Of a DNA stretch of 64,000 bases, positions 46,601 through 51,712 are shown piece by piece. The notes under the pieces were generated by a model. That model searched no databases, was not told where the DNA came from, and saw only the letters and a list, made by a program, of their open reading frames with translations. The translations under genes were made by a program, and so were the position numbers. Every line of letters begins with the position of its first letter. Positions within the stretch are counted from its first letter, which is position 1. This stretch comes from a virus. The stretch is from the IMG/VR virus record IMGVR_UViG_3300030109_003595, positions 1 through 64,000 of that record. One strand, written 5' to 3'.

Positions 46601-48370
46601 GTAGTCGAAACTAGGTCCACCGATAGCAATAACCTCTTTCTGTGCATCGACCAATCCGTTGTCGAATACTACTTGTGCCTCTGTCTTATTGACTAATTCG
46701 TCAATCAGAACCGTACCTTGGTCTCTGTAAACATCGACTCTACTGTTGATTGAAATCTGGTCAGAAATGCCACCCTTGGAGACATCGTACATCACATCTA
46801 TGACATCAGCAGAGCCATCTATCTGCTGGTCGATTACCTCTTCCTGTGCTCTTGGCATCATCTTGAGGAAGTCATGACCATCAACGTGATTGAGAATGTG
46901 TCTCCCGCTGTGTCCCACTTGGAAGGATGTGTCTACGTCGGTAGGCCAAGTGGCCGCATATGCGTTGGTTGAGGTGTCTGTGGCCATGTTGGTCGAGTAG
47001 ACGAAACCATGCAGAGCGAACGGACTCTCGTCAATCACCATTTGCCCTGTCCTGTCTATTATCTGAGTGGAGTGATGAGGTGGTTGGTATGGTCTGCCAC
47101 TGGCGCTGTCTATCAGCATGTCAGCACCGATGACCACGAAGTAGTTGTCAACACCCGCTGTTCTGCTATGGAGAGCCTTACGGAGTCCGTTGACTGAACT
47201 GGAGAAGTCCAGATGCACGCTGGACACGAGGCAGTTCCCAGTAGATGTGTTGATGTTGTGAAGCCTGACTCTCTCTGGGGGCTTGTTGTTGGGCTTGAAG
47301 ACATCCCTGTCTGTAGCACCAGCGTTGATGAGCAGGTTGTATGGTGTGTGAGAGACTGCGTATGTGGTCGGAGTGCCTGTGTTCTGTAGGTAATTGATAA
47401 CCTTGTAGTCCCCACCTGAGAACTTGTGAGTGCCTGTGGTGTCCTTAGAGAACACGTAGTTACCAGATACCGTCTCCAAGCCAGTGAGTTTCTTGGCTAG
47501 TTTGACCGCATCGGCAGTGCTGAGTGATATCTGGGATATGGTGACGCTCTGTCCATCCATGCTAGTGCCATTGTCTGATATCGAGGAGAAGGTGTAGACC
47601 TCCTCTACAGGTGCTATTGGTTCTTCAAACCTATAAAGCAGCAACGTATTCTGGTTGGCTACGGGTGCAGACCTCTCTAACGAGCCTTCCTCAAAGTTAC
47701 TGGATATGTGTAGTGACTCCATCACTCCCCTGAATTGTCCTCCTTTTCCCCCGACATACACGTGTGAGTTACCCTTGGCTATCTGTAGGGTTCTGTTCGC
47801 CAACTCTTTGGATACCATCAACTCACCATTGATGTAGAGTTCTATAGCACCAGTCCTCACTGCTGCCACTATGTGCATCAGGGGGCGCTGGTCTGTGTTG
47901 AGGGTAGTCGGGTCGTCGTATGAGCCGTTGTACTTGTTGTATGATGAGTGGATGCCACCGAACTCAGAGTTAGGGTAGACGACTCCTTCATATCCTCTAC
48001 CAGATACCTTAGTCGCTGTGGATATGAAATGATGCTCCTGTCCTGCATCCGTGTCGAGGAACACCTCGAATGTTGCAGGACCGGGTGTGTCTATCTCCCC
48101 TATTGATAATTTGAACTGGTCTTCCTTCTCTACTACCACACCACCGCAGTCTGGTATGACCCAAGCCTCTATGCAAATCTGAGTATTCAGGATACCGGAT
48201 AGTGAGCCTTCACCCTCTATGTGTTGCTTCTCACCCAGTATGTTAACTTTTGACTTAGTTCCATCTGATGTCTCTTTTCCCAAGCGACTCATAGTGCCTT
48301 GTGGAACGACTATGCTGTCAGACACACCATCGAAGAAAAAAGCATGGTTTGAACGACCGAGTATAGGCAT
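31667..48370 (-). CDS. Giant tail-tip/adhesion protein, 5567 aa
   Basis: One uninterrupted reading frame of 16.7 kb lies between a tail protein (48375) and the hub-like gene, where lambda-like viruses place their tail-tip protein. Residues about 60-250 look like a LamG/concanavalin-type lectin domain: IEAWVIPDCGGVVVEK, then ELYINGELMVS and HVYVGGKGGQFRGVMESL. A second similar jelly-roll (FTLMFETGIKYDGYGILAS ... CEIFINEAMIDINP) is encoded around 34900-35350. Most of the rest is beta-rich, His-, Asn- and Trp-containing sequence with no recognisable repeats, no signal peptide and no membrane segments. It could be an extended adhesin or receptor-degrading tip. The region 34130-34650 is AT-rich compared with its flanks. 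A frameshifted fusion is excluded because the frame is open throughout. Confidence 0.75.
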   Translation of the reverse strand: MPILGRSNHAFFFDGVSDSIVVPQGTMSRLGKETSDGTKSKVNILGEKQHIEGEGSLSGILNTQICIEAWVIPDCGGVVVEKEDQFKLSIGEIDTPGPATFEVFLDTDAGQEHHFISTATKVSGRGYEGVVYPNSEFGGIHSSYNKYNGSYDDPTTLNTDQRPLMHIVAAVRTGAIELYINGELMVSKELANRTLQIAKGNSHVYVGGKGGQFRGVMESLHISSNFEEGSLERSAPVANQNTLLLYRFEEPIAPVEEVYTFSSISDNGTSMDGQSVTISQISLSTADAVKLAKKLTGLETVSGNYVFSKDTTGTHKFSGGDYKVINYLQNTGTPTTYAVSHTPYNLLINAGATDRDVFKPNNKPPERVRLHNINTSTGNCLVSSVHLDFSSSVNGLRKALHSRTAGVDNYFVVIGADMLIDSASGRPYQPPHHSTQIIDRTGQMVIDESPFALHGFVYSTNMATDTSTNAYAATWPTDVDTSFQVGHSGRHILNHVDGHDFLKMMPRAQEEVIDQQIDGSADVIDVMYDVSKGGISDQISINSRVDVYRDQGTVLIDELVNKTEAQVVFDNGLVDAQKEVIAIGGPSFDYLPFMLKGPVPQDLDNLNAETRRLHLRPSEKSRVALLKVPALTSYDLAPFVKVYYNAIDLTGASMSGVSQPLLMVEKTVPAGTTIVTGTTTVFSLIKTAIETNTIRSEVFAAGGYIDFTDTDVLKGSLRQNHSLIGDVSEGYEADDELDESLTPINYKPMTPTGITVDGDQASGGGTSITTSGNSSESTHIAEGDDIYNSNLAFVGTIASGGIGTNITLTTNRAAAVTNGEQLYIGIGTNAYPNQTPQIITASHTPTTKHDSVFNKMVIEPSRSKNDSLTDKGLYFRREPSEVIQSPSNGEFDKAGTGSGTHIYEMFDVIDNQFQDDGSVRVFIQPSDRRRVNQLSGLRSQSSDFKEPNNITMMYLMSRARIRAVLDSDQGGDSFTTVRCVGLTESTVNRAVSVRGKGSPDSQVVKEIEPNAPVVTVTLGGPGQGAMDVKPTYDPSPLARLPFSTRRNTATLANLATASSGGGALGVKPLNNNSTDLASWGTYGFPDLGRVYLQDGSSARYDSKDGTSFTFTDASSAGEGKFLLANGTEFTVFADWLSATDIASGNTLGIVSVSVTLFADRFFDESSLAEDGTTLNDRMFQGMSDVQHDYQLGTQYASTRAMVEIPFFANQFFDDVRTGTFPGPDNSFKIHIDATHTPHTYNPSPVGRRPKGVEPSDREAMSAYALNKRQNRYTPSTRITKVSSTQYQYFIYVEDIGMFPRVQQGHDTGSLALQENSDDDESYQNVDNVRNYRKMFLASGEWAYYTEMDLTTGQTLLKVPKGDNAANWAYSSGFLDEAVVGASITTGGPSLPLEGIVPIGSDAFTPSSDFENRSEYYHDSASVKTQGGNVDYGLRQYVSAVEFKEGPESNPHAPRIVSGRAVGTVNTVNFKNLSGSSGAFVNQILVTMSEEDMGLFPDLDYEDMSAYSFSSGEFLYEAETIDSTGAVRKFHYYGRLTKNSINDVIAANTLVFVYRDVSSSEPSWVTALPTNEIRLTRRVRDIFGDVDGDDGNNAALKEANNENIAKTFRPLDIGADDGWTITASSLISFNVTISNSNGRLAGSNTLGLNLRKGDLLYSEETTSKILYIGTVSKIEDYDDGTYSVTLGGFAKNTASAKPLRLSIANAYEEDPDAVLNKSWNYPYAAGGLRSGDTIWANMTINNPYATEGLFSKSRGVFNEAQVWKGFNGGVASLAASRPRESVPLENFLIGDTCLETAINYAQHVNQTVKENYKSLGLAESQAPKVAYVDPYLAEDGHARVLLYDVAHDKEFIAFQDLHMQVQTSAEAVTIGRPRNMVVGSGTAPVDLAEYTATFNGGGPSWITTQIDVANGYPSENRYIRSTQQSKFIESAYSHDLANRIGTNVMTAVNGTLPSNLPASAVTSSSPGIYGKAHGHHVHTGYSIFGEANKYSMGDSVLPRTNDSTVNPFTASSDHAFSRTKRSLTEAFTAALVKLRRDASTNTFPTTLRDPSTFFDTPDGTRVIPAFLCLKGIRDTSLDLTGHEEDRLQHLKQWTDMDFLRRLSIDCGAVSTKSGVVSIESAAQEIVRQINQAGAPKGQIVVDKDTTGSAHDPAPFWDTDKAFSSRDRGTHMGYVRAHMGREVQDRNGNRGFTVVIHSTVPGASGRNFCVWLDNSKGQSVYQPDFLIGHGGRWRDFWALPEEKEGENMHPAPMPLNKHGRPFAPITTLTQYVNPDETGENVISTTDFTDSDDDSSPVIRAISNALGGGQQFNTVNTESFSTIGSSSTIIQGLRVGKNSFGRVNFGGLVASGVPGFSPIAGPWGFGKKGSQDFRDTYGQTTEVVSYTSHTDANQLKSDTLGDSPIYGLKLTDHRGGNHGIRYIYRGAGLGFANDNTVLPDTISNEVCIFFDDRDTTQGGFTIGKHMRGTGDATGRMNTDNASTMTQKKWTGNRWRGVSAPNIAVDCEISRSGTTLTVDLQAPFDNNSGLAHHDVLGYLGFPVTNGMIQVTDAGGGNEAMTYSYTRRTQNDKSGTHKFFGIAGDEADHTYDSGEYLISPTLNWTTLVTDELMAAVTTAAINATALQLTEGINFDCTEMYATNGKTFGDMGVLPDAITIRAFDPTKNITPISDLFSASLHNDFGMQAAHVEFGEVEKTQLQNTGWSFGTSRATRDADIEINRRIACGYIPKTVLQIATRSRGPNGNTATPVLVDSLNNPVDISDWRKNLKGESFTRHSGDHILPMINNPTAVFAHASSANSDWAAGGTQNLTLDHEMWNFLIPAGQEGSGSKIPSFGETKTIFMNDKKSVTVESLNGGTSTTKFVWSNASEDWPAAEVSDILAFSHWAKVDVTKHFDGLRSLGSVFSEPYVFFRGGKSSTDHSVPLFFGGGFSGVTLDINDGTKNDYSSFYTHPYANGPTGTTGIQNANEISTSFALLDGNAMFAFFPGAALCNQHRGSILPPMFNRDNILSPDISRGTGTINSSHPNSTPYTNNSGTDVAVQKPSPLILRFAHPTARYEDHRDGTDSKTTYIIFGPGQAFPFAQEVADNAGSYNIKQPHPGRVIVNGNGHSKVPKATSTRRFPNHIESDGVLANGTFGEGYFMPEASAYQLARGRFHWRTTLNWETPQGKPNLAILKQSQASGRMYGNHFNVRTATSGIDDDLKKAHPMRHCSVIGHGVAMAADMVYHMDGGYHPGGHWMDNQITFNPPHPKGETILQRWGSGSSDTTLHPSAYRVAGPITTKVLAYSEVVASSEVDMEYIIVDATRCQNGEELATVVGSAINAFPGAGALKAMGGTHMPSMGNAMRQDRYGWVEKTYSAIVNSDSDPDNNHITVTGGTQDELERLPACGWLRTDASGFAPYYAREVHNDGAWKAKFYLAPNRISGQMKFEDQTTWYDTTGDKDTFPTVNSGSIWVWSKAGVHRFNNENTASRDHMCQSHFSGLVDAIDRTRPIGTMGWAGERYSYLNSLKVGTQGYAAGLGAWHPMLGFSPYGSASSAITALSHLPIVGAMVHSPEASPPVDGIGNNLMTYLGNPYSNSTGFRVNSDSQATYTIAHDTSDAPHTIHTKPPTYIDTTLPDFMTHPQGVFGRAFIVVSYECESALVAKYDRDGITGLGDWLQVKGAAANSVANPIHYAGTTRWDERFHGQDRFIAPANAGPNVEAMVHTTPTVKTVSNYTTNHTLDTTFDAEYFLHGTANNSTLENAIPSLHKTGDLIFDLDHSVGSFFLEETGVERNVAADLYGNGIGGSSGEDFTQLYDDSGTPSHDDFWVGDVNAYDLYKRSAAKNFSIEHIVWKRMDGGNLSLPAINARGLGAVPFVNRVSGNNAYTMGEKIFGNVRFTFETTNSAMLPVLQAQELNHPQLASKFPLNIQNVLEIPNEEMQFGEMTVTDDSGQEHVLEGGSPLGTIIRGFRKVTDRQTKGMSPALANSDVAPNLKIQLPDPNSIPGNIVVRSGFDRLQAYQNETMGSGGMIHPDLNENYIGNLFDNSVSSPRTGPTYEDHNWEHIDVLTKDSTNAGWKEATNSAPLQTSYEQHDRTLYFHVTKMGHSSTERYPTVYTHANGIESRSLTVSSFSGTTLTANASVLMPSTNTDVFSAGFGTKEVSDNRRFLRLATTTDSVVVSYTGISGSTFTGVVGDVDFTVFLAANPPASTTINISPSYYIPAGSNRFFASRRLRDHAEVSGNSPDMAKTEYLSGTYGTVNANTLAYNIYNKQVLTPMPLPRMGHHFVTPTMPMLPGHWAHPVYQSLFTRHKAENASLRGFADKNILADSVTATSVMGDLASTVTDQFNVHDPELSFSGVNAAPSLPSDIHGGAFTLMFETGIKYDGYGILASTGTHAGAVNKAGGHTIVLESAYYYTLGKNFPDPAEVGAYQIVIQPNTFSTQLVGFHTDVGASTQSLTSQQVHTVIGRKAANNTLGTVSLILAQATQADVRGCEIFINEAMIDINPDHGSQFTNIPPLLLYNQFGVEGTESPVFTRRALPYTPGQFRNATPGYTVSTPWWSFIHKVAPDDSSSNNFKHIALHRPDNYYHMKRSTFGSIGVQLTIAGYPSIYPNIYSHILQNTSLNAKCIVKSIQSTANGYRTITVDDASRFPETPQYAEVLEYTDSNGIRQTLAYTRRSGLQLNAINKPDKLQSNVVSGPFWDNLTEGTVIRLSQPYDIYSSKNVFTDTNSSIFTKVLSQLEKGTRDTTNLHIPDAYLCMWNSNLGRPYTFYSDSSRTFNNPTSDRAVDKKPYNSLPEHFESIHYHDSVYAMSLGPLSLRIKSANPDTKTGVSATGAAIEALSGYEAQGGTTLDSQKVMYSKFWPCGSRGGPLVSRLDLYTEASVSWSIPRKYAANDFYFWKDEDTANSSYAMASSGITFDTMSSSHDANRYSYGWRISLRQVYNKPTYGILPGRGKLEDDNTSETQYTTDYVAGPLVHMPASTWTYIGGDTSQSNVPLSTTYVGIMERQTNFAGMLAADRPEYQVRYSDGRRMTRPFGAPLRTLVANNNQGRDWWGDILGKGVYSLTEAAQYYLVDWWGNERGEDVRRAPVRGFGIRPAWDCGDAYEYDRTNNRSPHARIFNNGKPIFDVLGVINSSGERTGDAPRLGGTQSLSGSSTELVDVFAPTHSMRVGDMGNGRGVRYPSQFNEDILTELSEPVHSTGVVLSHNTAEPPAVTGLLRPRNDVLQADEIPRGISARLEIEEDGLLKPDAVVSDRVEQIVGTSPHKDAISRSTPRIGIDAENMEGLEKDHIAINTEAHSLHTDRGVGQRTVLHGALVANTQTLGDLDLTTAAFNGHMNSVLRFSHTSNVNPLGGSYVLETKSYGSFFDDTGWGLDGVSGGAKTTNPYQNTDFSRNTVKNNQKDQSVKWLLRPVRVLDKQHVEMFRPVPSVAGNTPQPASNFFRASGGGKYGLFTYETPTPRVASDNFPRSTAPDTNGPYVPVVFMSNSSATTPTSKGPKILGTETTGFDKTTITSPVTRMIISENTLQHYRADASRRRQIEESNQIVRRLDYSVKPRFSQSLHPKGHKGDVSFNVSNHSGDAA

Positions 48371-48374
48371 AATA

Positions 48375-49601
48375 TCACAACAAGAAATCCACAGGCACGA
48401 ATTGCATCACAATGTTGTAGACGTTCTCGCCTGCATTGTATGTGATATCTAATTTGTTTACTGTGCCCTTTATTCCTGTTTTGTTACCTTTGAAGGTAGC
48501 GCCTGCTGGATTGGAGTTGTTGTCGCTCCTCTTGTCATTGAATGATTTGCCGAATCCTGTGGGCATGATGAAGTTGCGAGCGACGAATGTATCCCCGTCT
48601 GCTTGTATGGTCGAGTTGTATGGTATTTGTATACCCTTGATGTATCCACTACCTCTACCTGCCCCGTCCATCATAATCCCCACACCTGCTGCTGCCACAC
48701 CGACACCAACAGGAGCACCTACACCAGTCATGGCTGCCGCAGTTCCTCCTGCCACCATTCCTAATCCCAAAACGAACTTCTCAATACCTTCTTTCTTGGA
48801 GTTGTTCATGATACCGTAGAGGTCCATCGCCTTGTCTCCCGCTGACCTCTTGGATACGGTGAGACCCCCAGCAAACTTCTCATGAGAGGGAGGCCTGTAC
48901 CCGTTGGGTTTCTGTGAGAATATGGGAGTGAGGTTGTCACCGTCTTCCCCTGTGGTGTCTTGGTTTATTGTCACTACCGTGTTAGTCTGACCAGTAACTG
49001 CTGAATCTGATTTAGATGCAGTGAACTTGGCTGCCAAATTAGATGTGTTGTTTATCAGGTCTGCGAATGCAGTGGCGAAGCCAGCAGCAGTGAGTGAGCC
49101 TGCTGGGTTGATTCCTATGATATAATCAGTGTTCGTGGTGTTGGTGAATGTTCCTGATGAGAGTTTCTTGAGTCTGATGTTGAAGGTAGTACCGTCATGC
49201 GAGGTGAGTTTGATAGTAGAGAAACTGAACTCAACAGCAGAATTGTTAACGAGCATGCTGTATGTTCTGTTGAATAACTTGTTTATGTTGGAGTTGGTAG
49301 CCCCATCACCGTCTAGGTAACTCTGCGTCTGACCTCCCATCAGTGTGAATGAGAAGTCTATCCTAGATTTCGCTGCTAAGTTAGAGCCTACCAGATTCCT
49401 GTCGTCAGTGAGCACTGCATTGATTAGAATCATCGCCTTGTTCATGTTGAGGTCAAGCCCTACTCTTATACCACCAGTGAAGGGAGTGGGCATACCACCC
49501 GTCTTCCTCTGTGTTGTCATGGTCATGCTTTGGGCGTTTATCTCAGTCAACTGTCCATTGTCATGAACTAGCCTGATGGGAACACCGTTTGCTGCCGCCA
49601 T
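48375..49601 (-). CDS. Tail protein with glycine-rich hydrophobic segment, 408 aa
   Basis: The N-terminal half (about residues 1-250) is beta-rich with a TMTTQRKTGGMPTPF segment, as in distal tail or tube-like proteins. A strongly hydrophobic, Gly/Ala/Val-rich stretch encoded at about 48650-48780 (pieces GLGMVAGGTAAAMTGVGAPV and GVGVAAAGVGIMM) follows, then a second beta domain ending in QFVPVDFLL. It sits between tape measure and giant tip genes, so a distal-tail or membrane-penetration function is plausible. The start overlaps the tape-measure stop by one base. No family was recognised. Confidence 0.55.
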   Translation of the reverse strand: MAAANGVPIRLVHDNGQLTEINAQSMTMTTQRKTGGMPTPFTGGIRVGLDLNMNKAMILINAVLTDDRNLVGSNLAAKSRIDFSFTLMGGQTQSYLDGDGATNSNINKLFNRTYSMLVNNSAVEFSFSTIKLTSHDGTTFNIRLKKLSSGTFTNTTNTDYIIGINPAGSLTAAGFATAFADLINNTSNLAAKFTASKSDSAVTGQTNTVVTINQDTTGEDGDNLTPIFSQKPNGYRPPSHEKFAGGLTVSKRSAGDKAMDLYGIMNNSKKEGIEKFVLGLGMVAGGTAAAMTGVGAPVGVGVAAAGVGIMMDGAGRGSGYIKGIQIPYNSTIQADGDTFVARNFIMPTGFGKSFNDKRSDNNSNPAGATFKGNKTGIKGTVNKLDITYNAGENVYNIVMQFVPVDFLL

Positions 49602-50467
49602 TATGCATACCTACTCTTCGTTGTTGTACCACCCAATGTTCTAGCAACTTCCTCTTGCAAGAGTTCTCCTATCTCTCTCGCTTGTTCTCTAGTTGTTCCA
49701 ACGGTGCTAGTTAGATTGATTGTGATTGCGAAGTTGTTGGTTATTGCTTGAGCGACTGTGTTCATAGCGGATGCCGCTGCTGATTCAGCCTTCTTCTTGC
49801 CTCCACCGAATATACCCTTAGCCTTGTCTATCAGACCACCAACAGCACCAGCGATTGCATCTTTGATTTTCTTAATGATATTCCAGACTTGTTTGAAAGG
49901 CCACATTATGATGTCGCCTACCTTGGCGAACTGTTCACCTATGAACTCACCAACACCTCCTAGTTTGTTTCTTATACCTTGGATGAACGTCCCTATTCTA
50001 CTTCCCACACGACCTATAGCGTCTGTTATTCTCTCAGGTATGCTGAAGATGAAGTCCTTGACGTTGCCTAGTTTCTCGATAATGTTCTCCTTGATTGATG
50101 TAAACACCTCAGGTATCTTGCCCAGATTGGTGGTTATGCTTTCTCTTACATTGTTAAAGGTCTCTGGTATCTTGCTGAATCCGTCGATGATGAAATCTAT
50201 GAACTTCTTAGCAACACCCATCACACCGTTGAACACTGTTGTTGCCACTTTTATTAGTGGGTCAAGAGCAGGCATTATTTTGTCACCAATGAAGTCTTTG
50301 ATTTTGGTGAATATCCTTACAGCGATTTCTCCGAGTTTGTTGAAAACTTTAGTGAATAACTGACCAATCATGCTTATGCCAGACTGCACCGCAGATATGC
50401 CTCCTTGAATCAAGGAGGTGGATGAGTTGATGGCCGCTAGAGATGCCAAGATTGGTGCGAATGCCAT
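49601..50467 (-). CDS. Short tape measure protein, 288 aa
   Basis: The protein is helical throughout, with amphipathic hydrophobic stretches rich in Ile, Phe, Gly and Lys and many short repeats such as IPETFNN, IPEVFTS and IPERITD. The C-terminal part has INLTSTVGTTREQAREIGELL, a signature often seen at the end of phage tape measure proteins. It follows the tail-assembly-chaperone pair, the standard order in tailed viruses. At about 0.15 nm per residue, 288 residues would measure only about 43 nm, so a short tail is expected if this is the whole ruler. The low length is unusual for a long-tailed virus. Confidence 0.72.
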   Translation of the reverse strand: MAFAPILASLAAINSSTSLIQGGISAVQSGISMIGQLFTKVFNKLGEIAVRIFTKIKDFIGDKIMPALDPLIKVATTVFNGVMGVAKKFIDFIIDGFSKIPETFNNVRESITTNLGKIPEVFTSIKENIIEKLGNVKDFIFSIPERITDAIGRVGSRIGTFIQGIRNKLGGVGEFIGEQFAKVGDIIMWPFKQVWNIIKKIKDAIAGAVGGLIDKAKGIFGGGKKKAESAAASAMNTVAQAITNNFAITINLTSTVGTTREQAREIGELLQEEVARTLGGTTTKSRYA

Positions 50468-50766
50468 TAGAAATCATCCTCCTGTAAGAAGGAGTAGTCT
50501 AGTCTCACTATATCACTGCTCTCAGTGTTGGACCTGACTCTCGCATCTTCTGCCTGCTTCTCTTCTTCTGCGTCATACACCATGGCCCATACCAGTGATT
50601 GCTTGAATATCTCCTCACTCATGTTGTATACCTCTGTCAATGAAATCCCGTAGTGTTTTGCTATGTTATATGCAAACAACTGTAGTTGAAGTTCGATGTC
50701 TTCTGATGACTCTATCTCTTGTCTCTTCAGAAAACTCTCAACCTTCAGTTGTTCGCTTTGGTAAAC
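50467..50766 (-). CDS. Tail assembly chaperone, downstream part (made by -1 frameshift)
   Basis: This frame is open from the slippery run to the stop at 50467 and has no good start of its own: the only early candidate is a TTG at 50679 inside it. Read as a -1 extension of the 121 aa upstream ORF, it adds about 99 residues, giving a fusion of about 215 aa. The segment is helical, with ISLTEVYNMSEEIF and a conserved-looking acidic tail, as in lambda G-T type proteins. It ends overlapping the tape-measure start (50467). These chaperones bind the tape measure and recruit tube subunits. Confidence 0.65.
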   Translation of the reverse strand, partial: VYQSEQLKVESFLKRQEIESSEDIELQLQLFAYNIAKHYGISLTEVYNMSEEIFKQSLVWAMVYDAEEEKQAEDARVRSNTESSDIVRLDYSFLQEDDF

Positions 50767-51110
50767 CCCCCTTGCATAGCCTCCGCCATCTCATCAGGCT
50801 TAGGGAGGAGCGATGCCAGTTGTTCACCGGCATATGCATTGAGTTGTCTCATCTCTTCTATGGTTAGTTCCGGGTTAGTGCCTACGACCCAGTTAGTGAA
50901 AGCATACGACCAGTATGCCTCTAAATCAAGAGAAACGCCGGATTCATTCACCACGAACATCGTTTGTGCTGCTTTTTGTACATCCAAATACGTTATGTCT
51001 CTTATCCACACTTCCATGATAGCCTCAGGGTCTTCCCCATCGACTTGTATCTCATGCTTGTGTTCTTGTTTATTCGTCAATATTTTCCTCTTGTTCACTA
51101 CTTTCGTCAT
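50745..51110 (-). CDS. Tail assembly chaperone, upstream part, 121 aa
   Basis: It is a helical protein with a WIRDITYLDVQKAAQTMF segment and a C-terminal LNAYAGEQLASLLPKP, placed between the tail-tube group and the tape measure. Its C-terminus runs through a GGGGGGTTT slip site five codons before the stop. Read in the 0 frame it ends at 121 aa. A -1 shift joins it to the 50467 frame. The start at 51110 is preceded by GAGGAAGTGA and overlaps the SAP-domain gene by 41 bases. The abundant short form would be the usual product, with the fusion less frequent. Confidence 0.65.
   Translation of the reverse strand: MTKVVNKRKILTNKQEHKHEIQVDGEDPEAIMEVWIRDITYLDVQKAAQTMFVVNESGVSLDLEAYWSYAFTNWVVGTNPELTIEEMRQLNAYAGEQLASLLPKPDEMAEAMQGGFTKANN
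50763..50771 (-). promoter_or_regulatory. Programmed -1 ribosomal frameshift site (GGGGGGTTT)
   Basis: On the - strand a run of six G followed by TTT lies five codons before the 121 aa ORF's stop (50745-50747). Slipping back one base at G-GGG-TTT keeps the P-site codon GGG. The next codons (GTT TAC CAA AGC GAA...) stay open to 50467. The position, directly before the tape measure gene, is where tailed viruses usually have this frameshift. Confidence 0.65.
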
Positions 51111-51702
51111 TGTTTGTCACTTCCTCGGTTACAGCCGCTTCTTCAGCGGGGGCATCCGACGATTCCTCAGCAGCCGCTTCTGCGGGGGCTTCGGTCTCGT
51201 CATCTGGTTGTGTTTCTTCGGTAATGCCTTCGTCGTCTCTCCTTAATCGGAGCACGACTTCAGCCTTAGTACCTCGAATCGTAAGTCCTCTGTCTCTACA
51301 TACGTCACGTAGTTCTGCGACAGTCATCGAATCGTAATCTGTGTCTATGTCAAAGGGGGAATCCGTTGGTGCTTCTTCAGGCACGTCAGGTTGTTCTTCT
51401 GCTTCAGGAAGGCCAGTCCATATGTCACCCTCGTTAGGTGCTTGTTCAGGCACGTCAGGTTGCATCTCAGGTTCTGGCTCTGACTGTGCTAGCACTTCCT
51501 CAGCAGCATCCACCCAAGCAGGTTGCTCCTCTACCACCTCAGGAACGGCAAGAGCGGCCTCGAAAGCAGCGTCTATGTGTGCTCTTTCCCTTGATGGTAC
51601 GTGTGTGATTACCACACCAGTCCTACTGGACATCCAAGAGAGGTAGTCCTCTTTGGAGATTCTGTTGAATCTCTTGGCTCTCTCTCTTAGTGCTGGCATC
51701 AT
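51070..51702 (-). CDS. Acidic protein with SAP domain, 210 aa
   Basis: The ATG at 51702 is used because the longer frame (TTG at 51735) would overlap the tail-tube gene. Residues about 10-40 are basic and helical. The middle is Pro/Glu-rich. SMTVAELRDVCRDRGLTIRG and KAEVVLRLRR form a SAP motif (DNA- or RNA-binding helix pair), followed by a highly acidic low-complexity tail of Ala, Glu and Asp. SAP domains bind A/T-rich DNA. In a structural cluster, the protein may organise DNA or bind capsid or tail surfaces. It is not a known tail protein. Confidence 0.6.
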   Translation of the reverse strand: MMPALRERAKRFNRISKEDYLSWMSSRTGVVITHVPSRERAHIDAAFEAALAVPEVVEEQPAWVDAAEEVLAQSEPEPEMQPDVPEQAPNEGDIWTGLPEAEEQPDVPEEAPTDSPFDIDTDYDSMTVAELRDVCRDRGLTIRGTKAEVVLRLRRDDEGITEETQPDDETEAPAEAAAEESSDAPAEEAAVTEEVTNNDESSEQEENIDE

Positions 51703-51712
51703 CTTCAAAACC

